64,000 bases of DNA from an uncultured Hyphomicrobiales bacterium (GTDB taxonomy: Bacteria; Pseudomonadota; Alphaproteobacteria; Rhizobiales; Rhizobiaceae), in assembly GCA_943908365.1 (NCBI GenBank), contig CALTTH010000001.1:1-64000 (forward strand). The letters are read 5' to 3'. Shown here piece by piece: positions 36,096 through 45,192 of this stretch (positions are counted from its first letter, which is position 1; each line of letters opens with the position of its first letter). Under the pieces are notes generated by a model. It saw only the letters and a program-made list of their open reading frames with translations, did no database searches and was not told where the DNA came from. The translations under genes were made by a program, and so were the position numbers.

Positions 36096-36482
36096 CTATC
36101 TATTGATGTGAAAGTCGATCAGTCGCTCCGCCGTCGCGCGGTTGAGCGCCATCGGTATGTCGTAGACGGTGGCAAGCCGTGTCAAGGCTTTCACGTCCAC
36201 ATCATGCGGCATGGAGGTCAGCGGATCGACAAAGAAGATCAGCATGTCGACATCGCCGGTCGCAATCATCGCGCCGATCTGCTGATCGCCGCCGAGAGGC
36301 CCGCTCTTCAGACGGATCACGTCGAGCTTGGGACAGGCGTCCTGCACACGACCACCCGTCGTTCCCGTGGCCACGATACGAAAAGTCGACAGCGCATCCT
36401 GATGCTCGCGGGCAAACTCCGCCATGTCGTCCTTCTTCTGATCATGCGCAATCAGCGCCACGCAGCGTTTGCTGTCCATCAT
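36096..36482 (-). CDS. mgsA: Methylglyoxal synthase
   Basis: Converts dihydroxyacetone phosphate to methylglyoxal and phosphate, a bypass that relieves sugar-phosphate stress. About 128 residues with the complete signature set: LIAHDQKKDDM, VATGTTGGRV, LKSGPLGGDQQIGA and FFVDPLTSMPHDVDVKAL. The start may be the ATG at 36482 or the next codon at 36479; the GTG at 36491 is less likely. It is immediately upstream of glk on the same strand, a sensible pair in which overload of phosphorylated sugar could be vented. Confidence 0.93.
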   Translation of the reverse strand: MMDSKRCVALIAHDQKKDDMAEFAREHQDALSTFRIVATGTTGGRVQDACPKLDVIRLKSGPLGGDQQIGAMIATGDVDMLIFFVDPLTSMPHDVDVKALTRLATVYDIPMALNRATAERLIDFHINR

Positions 36483-36560
36483 CCGTCCCACGCATTGTTT
36501 AAATCGATTTGAAGCCTTCTATATCAACTCTTCCAAGTTTGAAAAGCGGGCCTCTTGGGA

Positions 36561-37595
36561 TCAATTCGTGGAAGGGCGGGCAGAGGGACGCGGAACATCT
36601 GCCGGCGGAACCGGTCCGCCGGGCAAGGGCGAAACAGGAGCGGTGGCCGCCGGAGCCGCGGGAGTGGTGTACGCACTTTGTACCGCAGTTTGCGACCTTC
36701 CTGCGGAAGGTGCGACCGCAATGGCGGCGCAGGCTTTTGGCAAGTCTGATACCATCATAGGTCTTGGCGGCTTCGGCGGTTTGGCGTTTGGATCCTTCTT
36801 CGGTGCGGCCCATGGTTCCTTGGTAAACCACCAAGCAAGCGACTTGTCGCAGCCATCACCCGGACCCACTGCCGCTTGCGGCTTGCAGTCGGTCGCACCC
36901 GCCGGGCAGGAGAGGCGGACGTGGAAATGCTCGTCATGGCCGTAAATCGGGCGGATCTTGCCCATGAAGGTTCGGTCGCCGGTCCAGCTTTGGCAAAGTT
37001 TCTGCTTGATGGCCGGGTTGACGAAGATGCGCTCCACCTGTGGATAGCTCGCCGCCATCATCACCAGCCGCGCATTGAGTGGAGACCATTTGCGGTCGTC
37101 AACGGTTAGAAACTTGCTCTTGTCAAGCATAGAGATAAAGGGCGTATCCTCGCGCTCCTGCGCGCTCATGATGTGGTCGGGCATCTTGCGCCACCAGATA
37201 TCCACATCCAGACCGATCTGATGCGAGGCGTGACCGGTGAGCATGGGACCGCCGCGGGGCTGAGAAATATCGCCGATCAAGATGCCGGGCCAGCCGATCT
37301 TCTGTGCATCCTGCGCGAAGCGTTCGATGAAGGAGATGAGTTGCGGTTGACCCCAGCGCCGGTTGCGTGAAAGACGCATGGCCTGAAACCCTTCGCCTTC
37401 CGTCGGCAGAGCGACCGCGCCAGACTGGCAACCCTTGGCGTAGGATCCGTAGGACCCGGAGGGTCCGGCGGAGGGAAGATCGATATGGCCGAAAACCTGC
37501 TTTGCGGGCTGGTCTTGCGCAAAGGCTGGCGCGAAATCTGCGCCAATCATCGAGACGACCGAAAAAGCGATAAGCGAAAGCCTGCGCGCTGCCAT
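36561..37595 (-). CDS. mepA: Penicillin-insensitive murein endopeptidase MepA
   Basis: Periplasmic LAS-type metallo-endopeptidase that cleaves the D-Ala-meso-DAP cross-links of peptidoglycan. Zinc ligands are visible in GHASHQIGLDVDIWW (His and Asp) and HDEHFHVRL. I start at the ATG at 37595, which gives a clean signal peptide (LSLIAFSVVSMIG, cleavage near APAFA) and 344 residues; longer starts add an arginine-rich stretch before it. The last roughly 50 residues are a Pro/Ala-rich tail (PAAPAATAPVSPLPGGP) absent from E. coli MepA and probably disordered. Divergent from yejA. Confidence 0.92.
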   Translation of the reverse strand: MAARRLSLIAFSVVSMIGADFAPAFAQDQPAKQVFGHIDLPSAGPSGSYGSYAKGCQSGAVALPTEGEGFQAMRLSRNRRWGQPQLISFIERFAQDAQKIGWPGILIGDISQPRGGPMLTGHASHQIGLDVDIWWRKMPDHIMSAQEREDTPFISMLDKSKFLTVDDRKWSPLNARLVMMAASYPQVERIFVNPAIKQKLCQSWTGDRTFMGKIRPIYGHDEHFHVRLSCPAGATDCKPQAAVGPGDGCDKSLAWWFTKEPWAAPKKDPNAKPPKPPRPMMVSDLPKACAAIAVAPSAGRSQTAVQSAYTTPAAPAATAPVSPLPGGPVPPADVPRPSARPSTN

Positions 37596-37778
37596 TGTCT
37601 TTAATCCCATTCGTCGCCGCCTGCGATCCGATTGATTCTTTGGTCCCATATTACGCTGGATCGCGAATTTGGTGAAAGCATGTTTGCCGATAAACCGCTT
37701 GTGAGCCGGCACCTCTATTTTTTGACATTGTTTGGCTTATGCTTCGCCGCAACAAGCATCAAAAAGGAACATCCGCCC

Positions 37779-39623
37779 ATGGCTTTGGCAAGCGCAAAAT
37801 CCCTCCTGCTCGTAGGCATGGCAGTGTCGCTTTTGGCATCCTCGACAGGGGCAAAAGCGCAGGAGGAGAGGCAGTGGCGTGTGGGCATTGCGACCGTCGG
37901 GGAGTTGAAGCACCCGACGGGCTTCGAGCGCTTTGATTATGTCAACCCGAACGCACCGAAGGGCGGAACCTTGCGTCGTTCCGCCGACGGTACCTTCGAC
38001 ACGCTCAATCCTCTGCTCGCGAAGGGCGAGGCGGCTAGGGACCTCTCGCTCGTGTTCGACACGCTTCTAAAGCCATCAGAGGAAGAACTATCGGCGTCCT
38101 ACGGACTGCTTGCAGAAGGCATCAGCTATCCCGGAGACATCTCGAGCGCCACGTTCCGGCTGCGGGCCGAGGCCAAGTTTGCCGACGGCAAGCCGGTGAC
38201 ACCTGAAGACGTGATTTTCAGTTTTGAAAAAGCCAAGGATTTGAGTCCTCAACTCGCGACCTACTACACTCACGTCGTTAAGGCGGAAAAGACCGGCGAC
38301 CGGGATATCACCTTCACCTTCGACGAAAAAAACAACCGCGAACTCCCACAGATTGTCGGGCAGTTGATCGTTGTTCCGAAACATTGGTGGCAGGCGACCG
38401 GTCCGGATGGCAGGCCGCGCGATATTTCGCGCGGGACGCTGGAGCCGGTCATGGGATCCGGCCCCTACAAGATTGCTTCGGTGGCTCCGGGTTCGACGGT
38501 GACTTACGAACTGCGCGACGACTACTGGGGTAAGGACGTCAACGTCAACGTCGGGATGAACAATTGCAAGACAATAACCTACACCTATTTTGCCGATCAG
38601 GATGTTGCGTTTCAGGCCTTCAAATCTGGAACCATTGATTTCAGGCAGGAGCAATCATCCAGCAAATGGGTCACAGGTTACGATTTTCCTGCGGTCAACG
38701 ATGGACGAATTAAGAAAGAGGAACTTCCCAACATTTATCGGTCGGTCGGCATAATGCAGGCCTTTGTGCCCAATGAACGGCGAGAGAAGTTTCAAAATCC
38801 TAAGCTGCGTCGGGCGCTCAATTATGCCTTCGATTTTGAGGAGTTGAACAAGACACTTGCTTATGGGCAGTTTCAACGAATCAACAGCTTCTTCATGGGA
38901 AGCGAACTTGCCTCGTCTGGATTGCCCCAAGGTAGAGAGTTGGAAATCCTGAACGAGGTGAAGGATCAGGTGCCACCCGAAGTCTTCACTACAGAGTATC
39001 GAAACCCAATCGCTGGTGATCCTGCCAGGCAGCGCGATAATCTACGCGAAGCCGTCCGGCTTATGAAAGAGGCCGGCTACGAGCTTCGCGGCAACCAGAT
39101 GGTGAACGCCAAGACCGGCAAGCAACTCGATATAGAGTTCCTGATCGATTCCACCGGCATGGAGCGAACGATCATGCCGTTCGTACAAAGTCTGAAAAAG
39201 ATTGGCATCAACGCCAACATTCGCACGGTAGACGCAGCTCAATACACCAATCGCCTGCGTAGTTTCGATTTCGACGTCACGGTGAAACTCTGGGCAACTT
39301 CGCCAAACCCGGGCAACGAACAGGCAGATTATTGGGGCTCTGCGGCTGCCGATAGGCAAGGATCAAACAATCTCGCGGGAATAAAAAATCCCGCAGTCGA
39401 CACCTTGGTCAAAAAGGTGATTTTTGCCAAAGACCGTGATGAGCAGGTGGCCGCGGCACGCGCTCTGGACAGGGTTCTCCTGGCAAACGATTATGTTATC
39501 CCGCAATTTTATCGCGGCGAGCTGTTCATTGCCTACTGGAACACCATCGTTCGCCCGACGGAACTGCCCTATTACGGCATCGGCTTCCCCGAAGCCTGGT
39601 GGTCTGCCAGCGCGGCGAAATGA
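37779..39623 (+). CDS. yejA: Oligopeptide ABC transporter substrate-binding protein YejA
   Basis: Periplasmic solute-binding protein (SBP_bac_5) for peptides. With the ATG at 37779 the 614-residue precursor has a signal peptide ending GAKA at 27, and AAGGA lies 9-13 bases upstream. Family features include ERFDYVNPNAPKGGTLRR near the mature N-terminus, FADGKPVTPEDVIFSFE and a C-terminal NEQADYWGS. An in-frame extension to 37632 is possible but would bury the signal peptide. It heads yejABEF; YejABEF takes up microcin C-type peptides in E. coli and contributes to tolerance of host antimicrobial peptides in rhizobia. Only one yejA copy is present. Confidence 0.93.
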   Translation: MALASAKSLLLVGMAVSLLASSTGAKAQEERQWRVGIATVGELKHPTGFERFDYVNPNAPKGGTLRRSADGTFDTLNPLLAKGEAARDLSLVFDTLLKPSEEELSASYGLLAEGISYPGDISSATFRLRAEAKFADGKPVTPEDVIFSFEKAKDLSPQLATYYTHVVKAEKTGDRDITFTFDEKNNRELPQIVGQLIVVPKHWWQATGPDGRPRDISRGTLEPVMGSGPYKIASVAPGSTVTYELRDDYWGKDVNVNVGMNNCKTITYTYFADQDVAFQAFKSGTIDFRQEQSSSKWVTGYDFPAVNDGRIKKEELPNIYRSVGIMQAFVPNERREKFQNPKLRRALNYAFDFEELNKTLAYGQFQRINSFFMGSELASSGLPQGRELEILNEVKDQVPPEVFTTEYRNPIAGDPARQRDNLREAVRLMKEAGYELRGNQMVNAKTGKQLDIEFLIDSTGMERTIMPFVQSLKKIGINANIRTVDAAQYTNRLRSFDFDVTVKLWATSPNPGNEQADYWGSAAADRQGSNNLAGIKNPAVDTLVKKVIFAKDRDEQVAAARALDRVLLANDYVIPQFYRGELFIAYWNTIVRPTELPYYGIGFPEAWWSASAAK

Positions 39624-39769
39624 GCTTGGTCTTGCTTTATAGGCCAAGCCTTGATTCACATGGCTAAAGACGAATCATTAGGCGGGCGAAAGCTGCCGCT
39701 CGCCGGGAAAGGAAACGGTTTGACAGTAAGGATGACAGCCGAGCGCGCTTGCCTGGAGCGTGACCTCTA

Positions 39770-40861
39770 ATGGGAGCTTATATTCTCCGGCGTCTGGCGC
39801 TCATGATCCCGACAATTATCGGCATCATGGGTATCTCCTTTCTCGTCATTCAGTTTGCACCCGGCGGCCCGGTCGAACAGGTCATCGCCCAGCTGTCCGG
39901 CTCAGGCGACAGCGCTGCCGATCGCTTGTCCGGCGGTGGCGACCTCATGGGCGGCGGCGGTGTGGATGAAAGCGGATCGAAATATCGCGGCGCTCAGGGC
40001 CTCGATCCGGAACTCATCGCCAAACTCGAAAAGCAGTTCGGTTTCGACAAACCGCCGCTGACGCGCTTTCTGGAGATGATGTGGAACTACATCCGCTTCG
40101 ACTTCGGCGACAGCTTCTTTAGAAACTCTTCCGTCATCGATCTCATCATCGATAAAATGCCTGTGTCGATTTCGCTCGGCTTCTGGATTCTGATCATTTC
40201 CTACGCGATTTCCATTCCGCTCGGCATCAAGAAGGCGGTGGAAGATGGCTCGAAATTCGATGTCTGGACATCCGGCATCGTCATCATCGGTTATGCCGTG
40301 CCGAGCTTTCTTTTTGGCATTCTGCTCATCGTGCTGTTTGCAGGCGGTTCCTTCTTCGACTGGTTCCCGCTGCGTGGTCTCACCTCGGATAACTTCGCCG
40401 AACTGACATGGTGGCAGAAGATCATCGACTATTTCTGGCATCTGACATTGCCGCTGACAGCGCTTGTCCTCTCGGCCTTTGCCACCACAACGCTTTTGAC
40501 CAAGAACTCCTTCATCGATGAGATCAAGAAGCAATATGTGGTAACCGCGCGCGCCAAGGGTCTTTCCGAGCGGAAAGTTCTCTACGGCCACGTCTTCCGA
40601 AATGCCATGCTGATCGTCATTGCCGGTTTTCCCGGTGCCTTCATCTCCGCTTTCTTCACCGGTTCGCTGTTGATCGAAAACATCTTCTCGCTGGATGGTC
40701 TGGGCCGGCTTGGCTATCTCTCCGTCGTCAATCGTGATTATCCGATCGTCTTTGGTACCCTCTTCATCTTCTCGCTCATGGGTCTTGTCGTCGGTCTGAT
40801 TTCCGACCTGATCTATACCTGGATCGATCCGCGCATCGACTTCGAGCGGAGGGACGTGTGA
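39770..40861 (+). CDS. yejB: Peptide ABC transporter permease YejB
   Basis: Inner-membrane permease of 363 residues with six helices of the DppB type. The coupling motif is in the segment VVTARAKGLSERKVLYGHV. Between helix 1 and the next conserved part is a Gly/Ser-rich periplasmic insert of about 40 residues (DRLSGGGDLMGGGGVDES), longer than in generic DppB proteins and typical for YejB. Its stop overlaps the yejE start by one base (TGATG). Confidence 0.94.
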   Translation: MGAYILRRLALMIPTIIGIMGISFLVIQFAPGGPVEQVIAQLSGSGDSAADRLSGGGDLMGGGGVDESGSKYRGAQGLDPELIAKLEKQFGFDKPPLTRFLEMMWNYIRFDFGDSFFRNSSVIDLIIDKMPVSISLGFWILIISYAISIPLGIKKAVEDGSKFDVWTSGIVIIGYAVPSFLFGILLIVLFAGGSFFDWFPLRGLTSDNFAELTWWQKIIDYFWHLTLPLTALVLSAFATTTLLTKNSFIDEIKKQYVVTARAKGLSERKVLYGHVFRNAMLIVIAGFPGAFISAFFTGSLLIENIFSLDGLGRLGYLSVVNRDYPIVFGTLFIFSLMGLVVGLISDLIYTWIDPRIDFERRDV

Positions 40862-42003
40862 TGACTGTCTCCCCGCCTGTTACCGATACGATGCCACCGC
40901 AGAAACGTCCTTTTTTCTCGCCGACGAGCGTTCGCCGTTGGCAGAACTTCAAAGCGAACCGCCGCGGCTACTGGTCCTTCTGGATATTTCTGGCGCTTTT
41001 CGGCCTCAGCCTTTGCGCCGAGTTCATCGCCAATGACAAGCCGATCCTTGCGTCCTACAAGGGCGAGCTGCTGGTTCCGGTCATGGTGGATTATCCGGAA
41101 GAGAAGTTTGGCGGCTTCCTGGCGCAGACCGATTACAAATCGTCCTTCATTCAGGACGAGATCAATGCCAATGGCTGGATGATCTGGCCGCCGATCCGCT
41201 ATTCCTATCAAACGGTGAATTCCAATATTCCCCACTCCGCACCCACGCCGCCCTTCTGGTTGATGAGCAAGGAGGAGCGTTGCTCCGGTTATCCGCAAGG
41301 CGCGGCTGATCCCGGCTGTACGCTCGGCAATCTCAATTGGCTCGGTACCGATAACCAGGCGCGCGACGTCACGGCGCGTATCATCTACGGCTTCCGCATC
41401 TCGGTTCTTTTCGGCCTGGCGCTCACAATCTGCTCGGCCATCGTCGGTGTAACAGCCGGTGCGGTCCAGGGTTATTTCGGCGGTTGGACCGATCTCCTGA
41501 TGCAGCGCTTCATCGAGATCTGGTCGTCCATGCCGGTCCTCTACATCCTGTTGATCATCGCCGCGATCCTGCCGCCGGGCTTCTTCGTGCTGCTTGGCAT
41601 CATGCTGTTGTTCTCTTGGGTCGGCTTCGTCGGAGTTGTCCGTGCCGAATTCCTGAGGGCGCGCAATTTCGAATATGTGAATGCCGCACGCGCACTTGGT
41701 GTCGGCAACGCCACCATCATGCTCCGGCACCTGCTGCCGAACGCCATGGTCGCAACACTCACCTTCCTGCCTTTCATCCTGTCCGGCTCGATCACGACGC
41801 TGACATCGCTCGACTTCCTCGGCTTCGGCATGCCACCCGGCTCGCCATCGCTGGGTGAACTGATTGCCCAGGGCAAGAACAATCTCCAGGCGCCGTGGCT
41901 GGGGCTGACAGCCTTCTTCACCATGTCGATCATGCTCTCGCTACTGATCTTCACCGGAGAAGCGGTGCGCGATGCCTTCGATCCGCGCAAGACGTTCCGG
42001 TGA
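40861..42003 (+). CDS. yejE: Peptide ABC transporter permease YejE
   Basis: Second permease of the Yej importer, 380 residues. An N-terminal helix (about 38-58) is followed by a large periplasmic domain of about 110 residues with GGFLAQTDYKSSFIQDEI and then by five helices with the coupling segment EYVNAARALGVGNATIM. This long periplasmic part distinguishes YejE from DppC. Start at 40861 by the TGATG overlap with yejB; it ends with the same arrangement into yejF. Confidence 0.94.
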   Translation: MTVSPPVTDTMPPQKRPFFSPTSVRRWQNFKANRRGYWSFWIFLALFGLSLCAEFIANDKPILASYKGELLVPVMVDYPEEKFGGFLAQTDYKSSFIQDEINANGWMIWPPIRYSYQTVNSNIPHSAPTPPFWLMSKEERCSGYPQGAADPGCTLGNLNWLGTDNQARDVTARIIYGFRISVLFGLALTICSAIVGVTAGAVQGYFGGWTDLLMQRFIEIWSSMPVLYILLIIAAILPPGFFVLLGIMLLFSWVGFVGVVRAEFLRARNFEYVNAARALGVGNATIMLRHLLPNAMVATLTFLPFILSGSITTLTSLDFLGFGMPPGSPSLGELIAQGKNNLQAPWLGLTAFFTMSIMLSLLIFTGEAVRDAFDPRKTFR

Positions 42004-43661
42004 TGGCCATGTCTCCAACAAATGCAGGCACAATGACCGCACCCCTCCTCTCCGTCCGAGACCTCTCCGTCGCCTTCCATCAGGGAGGCAAGGAAAGTCT
42101 CGCTGTCGACCGGGTTTCCTTCGAGATCATGCCCGGCGAAGTACTGGCGCTGGTCGGCGAATCCGGTTCGGGCAAGTCGGTCACGGCCAATTCCATCCTG
42201 AAGCTTTTGCCCTATCCCGCGGCAAGTCATCCATCGGGCCAAATCCTGTTCGAGGGCAAGGATTTGCTGACGCTGCCGATGCGAGAGCTGCGATCGGTGC
42301 GCGGCAATGATATCACCATGATCTTCCAGGAGCCGATGACCTCGCTCAATCCGCTTCACAGCATCGAGCGGCAGATCGGCGAAATTCTGGAACTGCACCA
42401 GGCTCTCACCGGTGCGCCTGCACGTGCCCGAATCCTGGAACTGCTCAATCAGGTTGGCATTCGCGATCCGGAAAAGCGGCTGAAGGCATTTCCGCATGAG
42501 CTTTCAGGCGGGCAGCGTCAGCGTGTGATGATCGCCATGGCGCTTGCCAATCGCCCCAAGCTCCTGATTGCCGACGAGCCGACGACGGCGCTTGACGTGA
42601 CGGTGCAGGCGCAAATCCTCGAGTTGCTGGAGGGACTGAAGAACAAGCATCACATGTCGATGCTGTTCATCACCCACGATCTCGGGATCGTGCGCAAATT
42701 TGCCGATCGTGTCTGCGTCATGACCAAGGGCAAGATCGTCGAGACCGGCACTGTCGAGCAGGTCTTCACCAATCCCCAGCACGCCTATACCCGCCATCTT
42801 CTGGCCGCTGAACCGAAGGGCGAGCCGCCACCTGCCGACGACAAGAAGCCGGTGGTCATGCAGGGTGCCGACATCAAGGTCTGGTTCCCGATCAAGGCTG
42901 GCCTGATGCGCAAGGTGGTGGACCACGTCAAGGCGGTGGACGGTATAGACATCACTCTTCGCGAGGGCCAGACGGTCGGTGTGGTCGGCGAATCCGGCTC
43001 CGGCAAGACGACGCTCGGGCTGGCGCTCTCGCGGCTGATTCCCTCGAAGGGCCGGATCAGCTTTATCGGCCAATCCATCGACGCCTATTCCTATGCCATG
43101 ATGAAGCCGCTGAGAAACCGGCTTCAAGTGGTGTTCCAGGACCCTTATGGGTCGCTGAGCCCGCGCATGTCGGTCGGAGATATCATTGCGGAAGGTCTGA
43201 AGGTGCATGAAACCTCGCTCTCCTATGAGGAGCGCGACCGGCGCGTCGCCACCGCGCTGGAAGAAGTGGGGCTCGATCCTGCCACGCGCTGGCGCTACCC
43301 GCATGAATTTTCCGGTGGCCAGCGGCAGCGTATCGCCATTGCCCGCGCCATGGTGCTGAAACCGCGCTTTGTCATGCTGGATGAGCCGACATCGGCGCTC
43401 GACATGAGCGTGCAGGCGCAGGTTGTCGATCTCTTGCGCGATCTGCAGTCGAAACATGATCTCGCCTATCTCTTCATCAGCCACGACCTCAAGGTGGTGA
43501 AAGCGCTCGCCAACGAGGTGATCGTCATGCGCCACGGAAAGATCGTCGAAAGCGGCCCCGCCAAGTCGATCTTCGAGGCGCCGAAAGAAGATTACACCCG
43601 TGCGCTGATGGCCGCTGCCTTCAATATCGAAGCGGTCAAGACCGAAGCCGTGAGCGAGTAA
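42003..43661 (+). CDS. yejF: Peptide ABC transporter ATP-binding protein YejF (duplicated ATPase)
   Basis: Carries both ATPase domains in one chain, 552 residues. Each half has a Walker A (GESGSGKSV and GESGSGKTT), a signature (LSGGQRQRV, FSGGQRQRI) and a Walker B (LLIADEPTTAL, FVMLDEPTSAL). Each ends with an oligopeptide/dipeptide-type C-terminal extension. The ATG at 42003 overlaps the yejE stop; the longer frame from 41895 lies inside yejE. It completes yejABEF. The following DadA-like gene starts 101 bases later and may be partly read through. Confidence 0.95.
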   Translation: MAMSPTNAGTMTAPLLSVRDLSVAFHQGGKESLAVDRVSFEIMPGEVLALVGESGSGKSVTANSILKLLPYPAASHPSGQILFEGKDLLTLPMRELRSVRGNDITMIFQEPMTSLNPLHSIERQIGEILELHQALTGAPARARILELLNQVGIRDPEKRLKAFPHELSGGQRQRVMIAMALANRPKLLIADEPTTALDVTVQAQILELLEGLKNKHHMSMLFITHDLGIVRKFADRVCVMTKGKIVETGTVEQVFTNPQHAYTRHLLAAEPKGEPPPADDKKPVVMQGADIKVWFPIKAGLMRKVVDHVKAVDGIDITLREGQTVGVVGESGSGKTTLGLALSRLIPSKGRISFIGQSIDAYSYAMMKPLRNRLQVVFQDPYGSLSPRMSVGDIIAEGLKVHETSLSYEERDRRVATALEEVGLDPATRWRYPHEFSGGQRQRIAIARAMVLKPRFVMLDEPTSALDMSVQAQVVDLLRDLQSKHDLAYLFISHDLKVVKALANEVIVMRHGKIVESGPAKSIFEAPKEDYTRALMAAAFNIEAVKTEAVSE

Positions 43662-43762
43662 AGACCTCCACGCAAATCGCTGCGAGGCGGTTTTGCTGTT
43701 GCGTTCGACGATGGGGAGCGCCATCTTTCTGAAACGTCTTATGACGGCAGAGGAAGAAGAGA

Positions 43763-45010
43763 ATGGCAGCGGATGTGATCGTATTGGGTGCCGGGATCAT
43801 TGGGGTCTCGGTGGCGGTGCAACTGGCAAGACGTGGAAAATCCGTCGTGCTGCTCGATCGCCGCGGGCCTGGTGAGGAAACGTCCTTCGGCAATGCCGGT
43901 CTCATTCAGCGTGAGGGCGTCGTGCCCTATGGCTTCCCGCAGGATCTCGGCCTGCTCGCGCGCTACTCGCTCAACAACCGCATCGACGCCCATTATCACA
44001 TGGCCGCAATGCCAAAGATCGCACCGTTTCTGGCGCGCTATTGGTATCACTCGCAACCGGCACGGCATGCCGCGATTTCCCGTTCCTACGCGCCGCTCAT
44101 TGAACATTCGATTACCGAGCATTCGATCCTGATCGACGAGGCCAAGGCCGGCGATCTTATCGTCAAGAATGGCTGGATGGAGGCCTATCGAACGGAAGCG
44201 AAACGCGATGCCGACTTCGCCTTTGCCGAGCGCCTCGCACGCGATCACGGCATTTCTCATACCAAGCTGACCCGGCAGGAACTGGCGCAAGCAGAGGCGC
44301 ATCTGTCGCATGATTTCGTCGGCGGCCTGAAGTGGGACGACCCCTGGTCGGTACTCGACCCGCATGGTCTCACCATGGCCTATCTGCGCCTGTTTGAAAG
44401 TCTGGGCGGCACCTTCGTCAAGGGTGACGCGGCGGCTCTCTCTCAGACGCCGGCCGGCTGGAAAATCCAGACGGAGAATGGCCCGATTGAGGCTGAGAGC
44501 GTGGTGGTTGCCCTCGGTCCGTGGTCCGATACCGTGACGACACGGCTCGGCTATCGCTTCCTGATGGGAGTGAAGCGCGGTTACCACATGCACTACGCAA
44601 CCCAGGATGGAACGAAGCTCAACAACTGGCTGATCGATGCCGAGCGCGGTTATTTCCTGGCACCGATGAAGAAAGGCATCCGCCTGACGACGGGTGCGGA
44701 ATTTGCCGATCGCGATGCACCGAAATCACCTGTCCAGCTTTATCGCGCGGAGCGCGTTGCCCGCACCATCTTTCCGCTCGGTGGCAGGCTGGATGCCGAA
44801 CCCTGGATGGGCGCACGTCCCTGCACGCCGGATATGATGCCGGTCATCGGCAAAGCGCCGCGCCACAAAAGCCTGTGGTTTGCCTTCGGTCACGCCCATC
44901 ATGGCCTGACGCTGGGGCCGATCACAGGGCGGATTTTGGCTGAAGCAATGCTTGGCGAAACACCCGCCGTTCCGATCGCACCCTACGCCGCGGAGCGGTT
45001 CAACCCCTGA
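43763..45010 (+). CDS. FAD-dependent oxidoreductase, D-amino acid dehydrogenase-like
   Basis: DAO-superfamily flavoenzyme of 415 residues. The FAD-binding loop is VIVLGAGIIGVSVAVQLARRG at the very start, followed by the DadA-type SFGNAGLIQ segment. The C-terminal FAD/substrate region is WMGARPCTPDMMPVIG and GHAHHGLTLGP. Such enzymes oxidise D-amino acids or N-substituted glycines, passing electrons to quinone or oxygen. GAGGAAGAAGAG upstream supports the ATG. Position between a peptide importer and two polyamine-type genes suggests amino acid or amine breakdown; the substrate is not determined. Confidence 0.85.
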   Translation: MAADVIVLGAGIIGVSVAVQLARRGKSVVLLDRRGPGEETSFGNAGLIQREGVVPYGFPQDLGLLARYSLNNRIDAHYHMAAMPKIAPFLARYWYHSQPARHAAISRSYAPLIEHSITEHSILIDEAKAGDLIVKNGWMEAYRTEAKRDADFAFAERLARDHGISHTKLTRQELAQAEAHLSHDFVGGLKWDDPWSVLDPHGLTMAYLRLFESLGGTFVKGDAAALSQTPAGWKIQTENGPIEAESVVVALGPWSDTVTTRLGYRFLMGVKRGYHMHYATQDGTKLNNWLIDAERGYFLAPMKKGIRLTTGAEFADRDAPKSPVQLYRAERVARTIFPLGGRLDAEPWMGARPCTPDMMPVIGKAPRHKSLWFAFGHAHHGLTLGPITGRILAEAMLGETPAVPIAPYAAERFNP

Positions 45011-45076
45011 CACACCGATTGGGGGTGGCCTTCCTGCAAAAGCCCGCTTAACATGCAAGCCAGGGAGGAAAAGGGT

Positions 45077-45147
45077 ATGCAGCGGGGCACAAAGTCACGA
45101 TGACGGCGCGACATCTGATCTACCAGCAGCAGGATGACTTTCGTTAG
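45077..45147 (+). other. Two tiny coupled ORFs upstream of the GS-like gene, possible leader
   Basis: GGGAGGAAAAGGG at 45063-45075 is one of the strongest ribosome sites in the window, yet it serves an ORF of only 8 codons (ATG 45077, TGA 45101-45103). An ATGA overlap then opens a 15-codon ORF (45100-45147, MTARHLIYQQQDDFR). Neither is long enough to claim as a gene. They may be a translated leader of the GS-like gene at 45193 or simply chance. The rest of the 45011-45192 gap shows nothing clear. Confidence 0.3.
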
Positions 45148-45192
45148 CGTCAGCCTTTCCGGCCGATCGAAAAAGAAACGACATCCTGGTGA

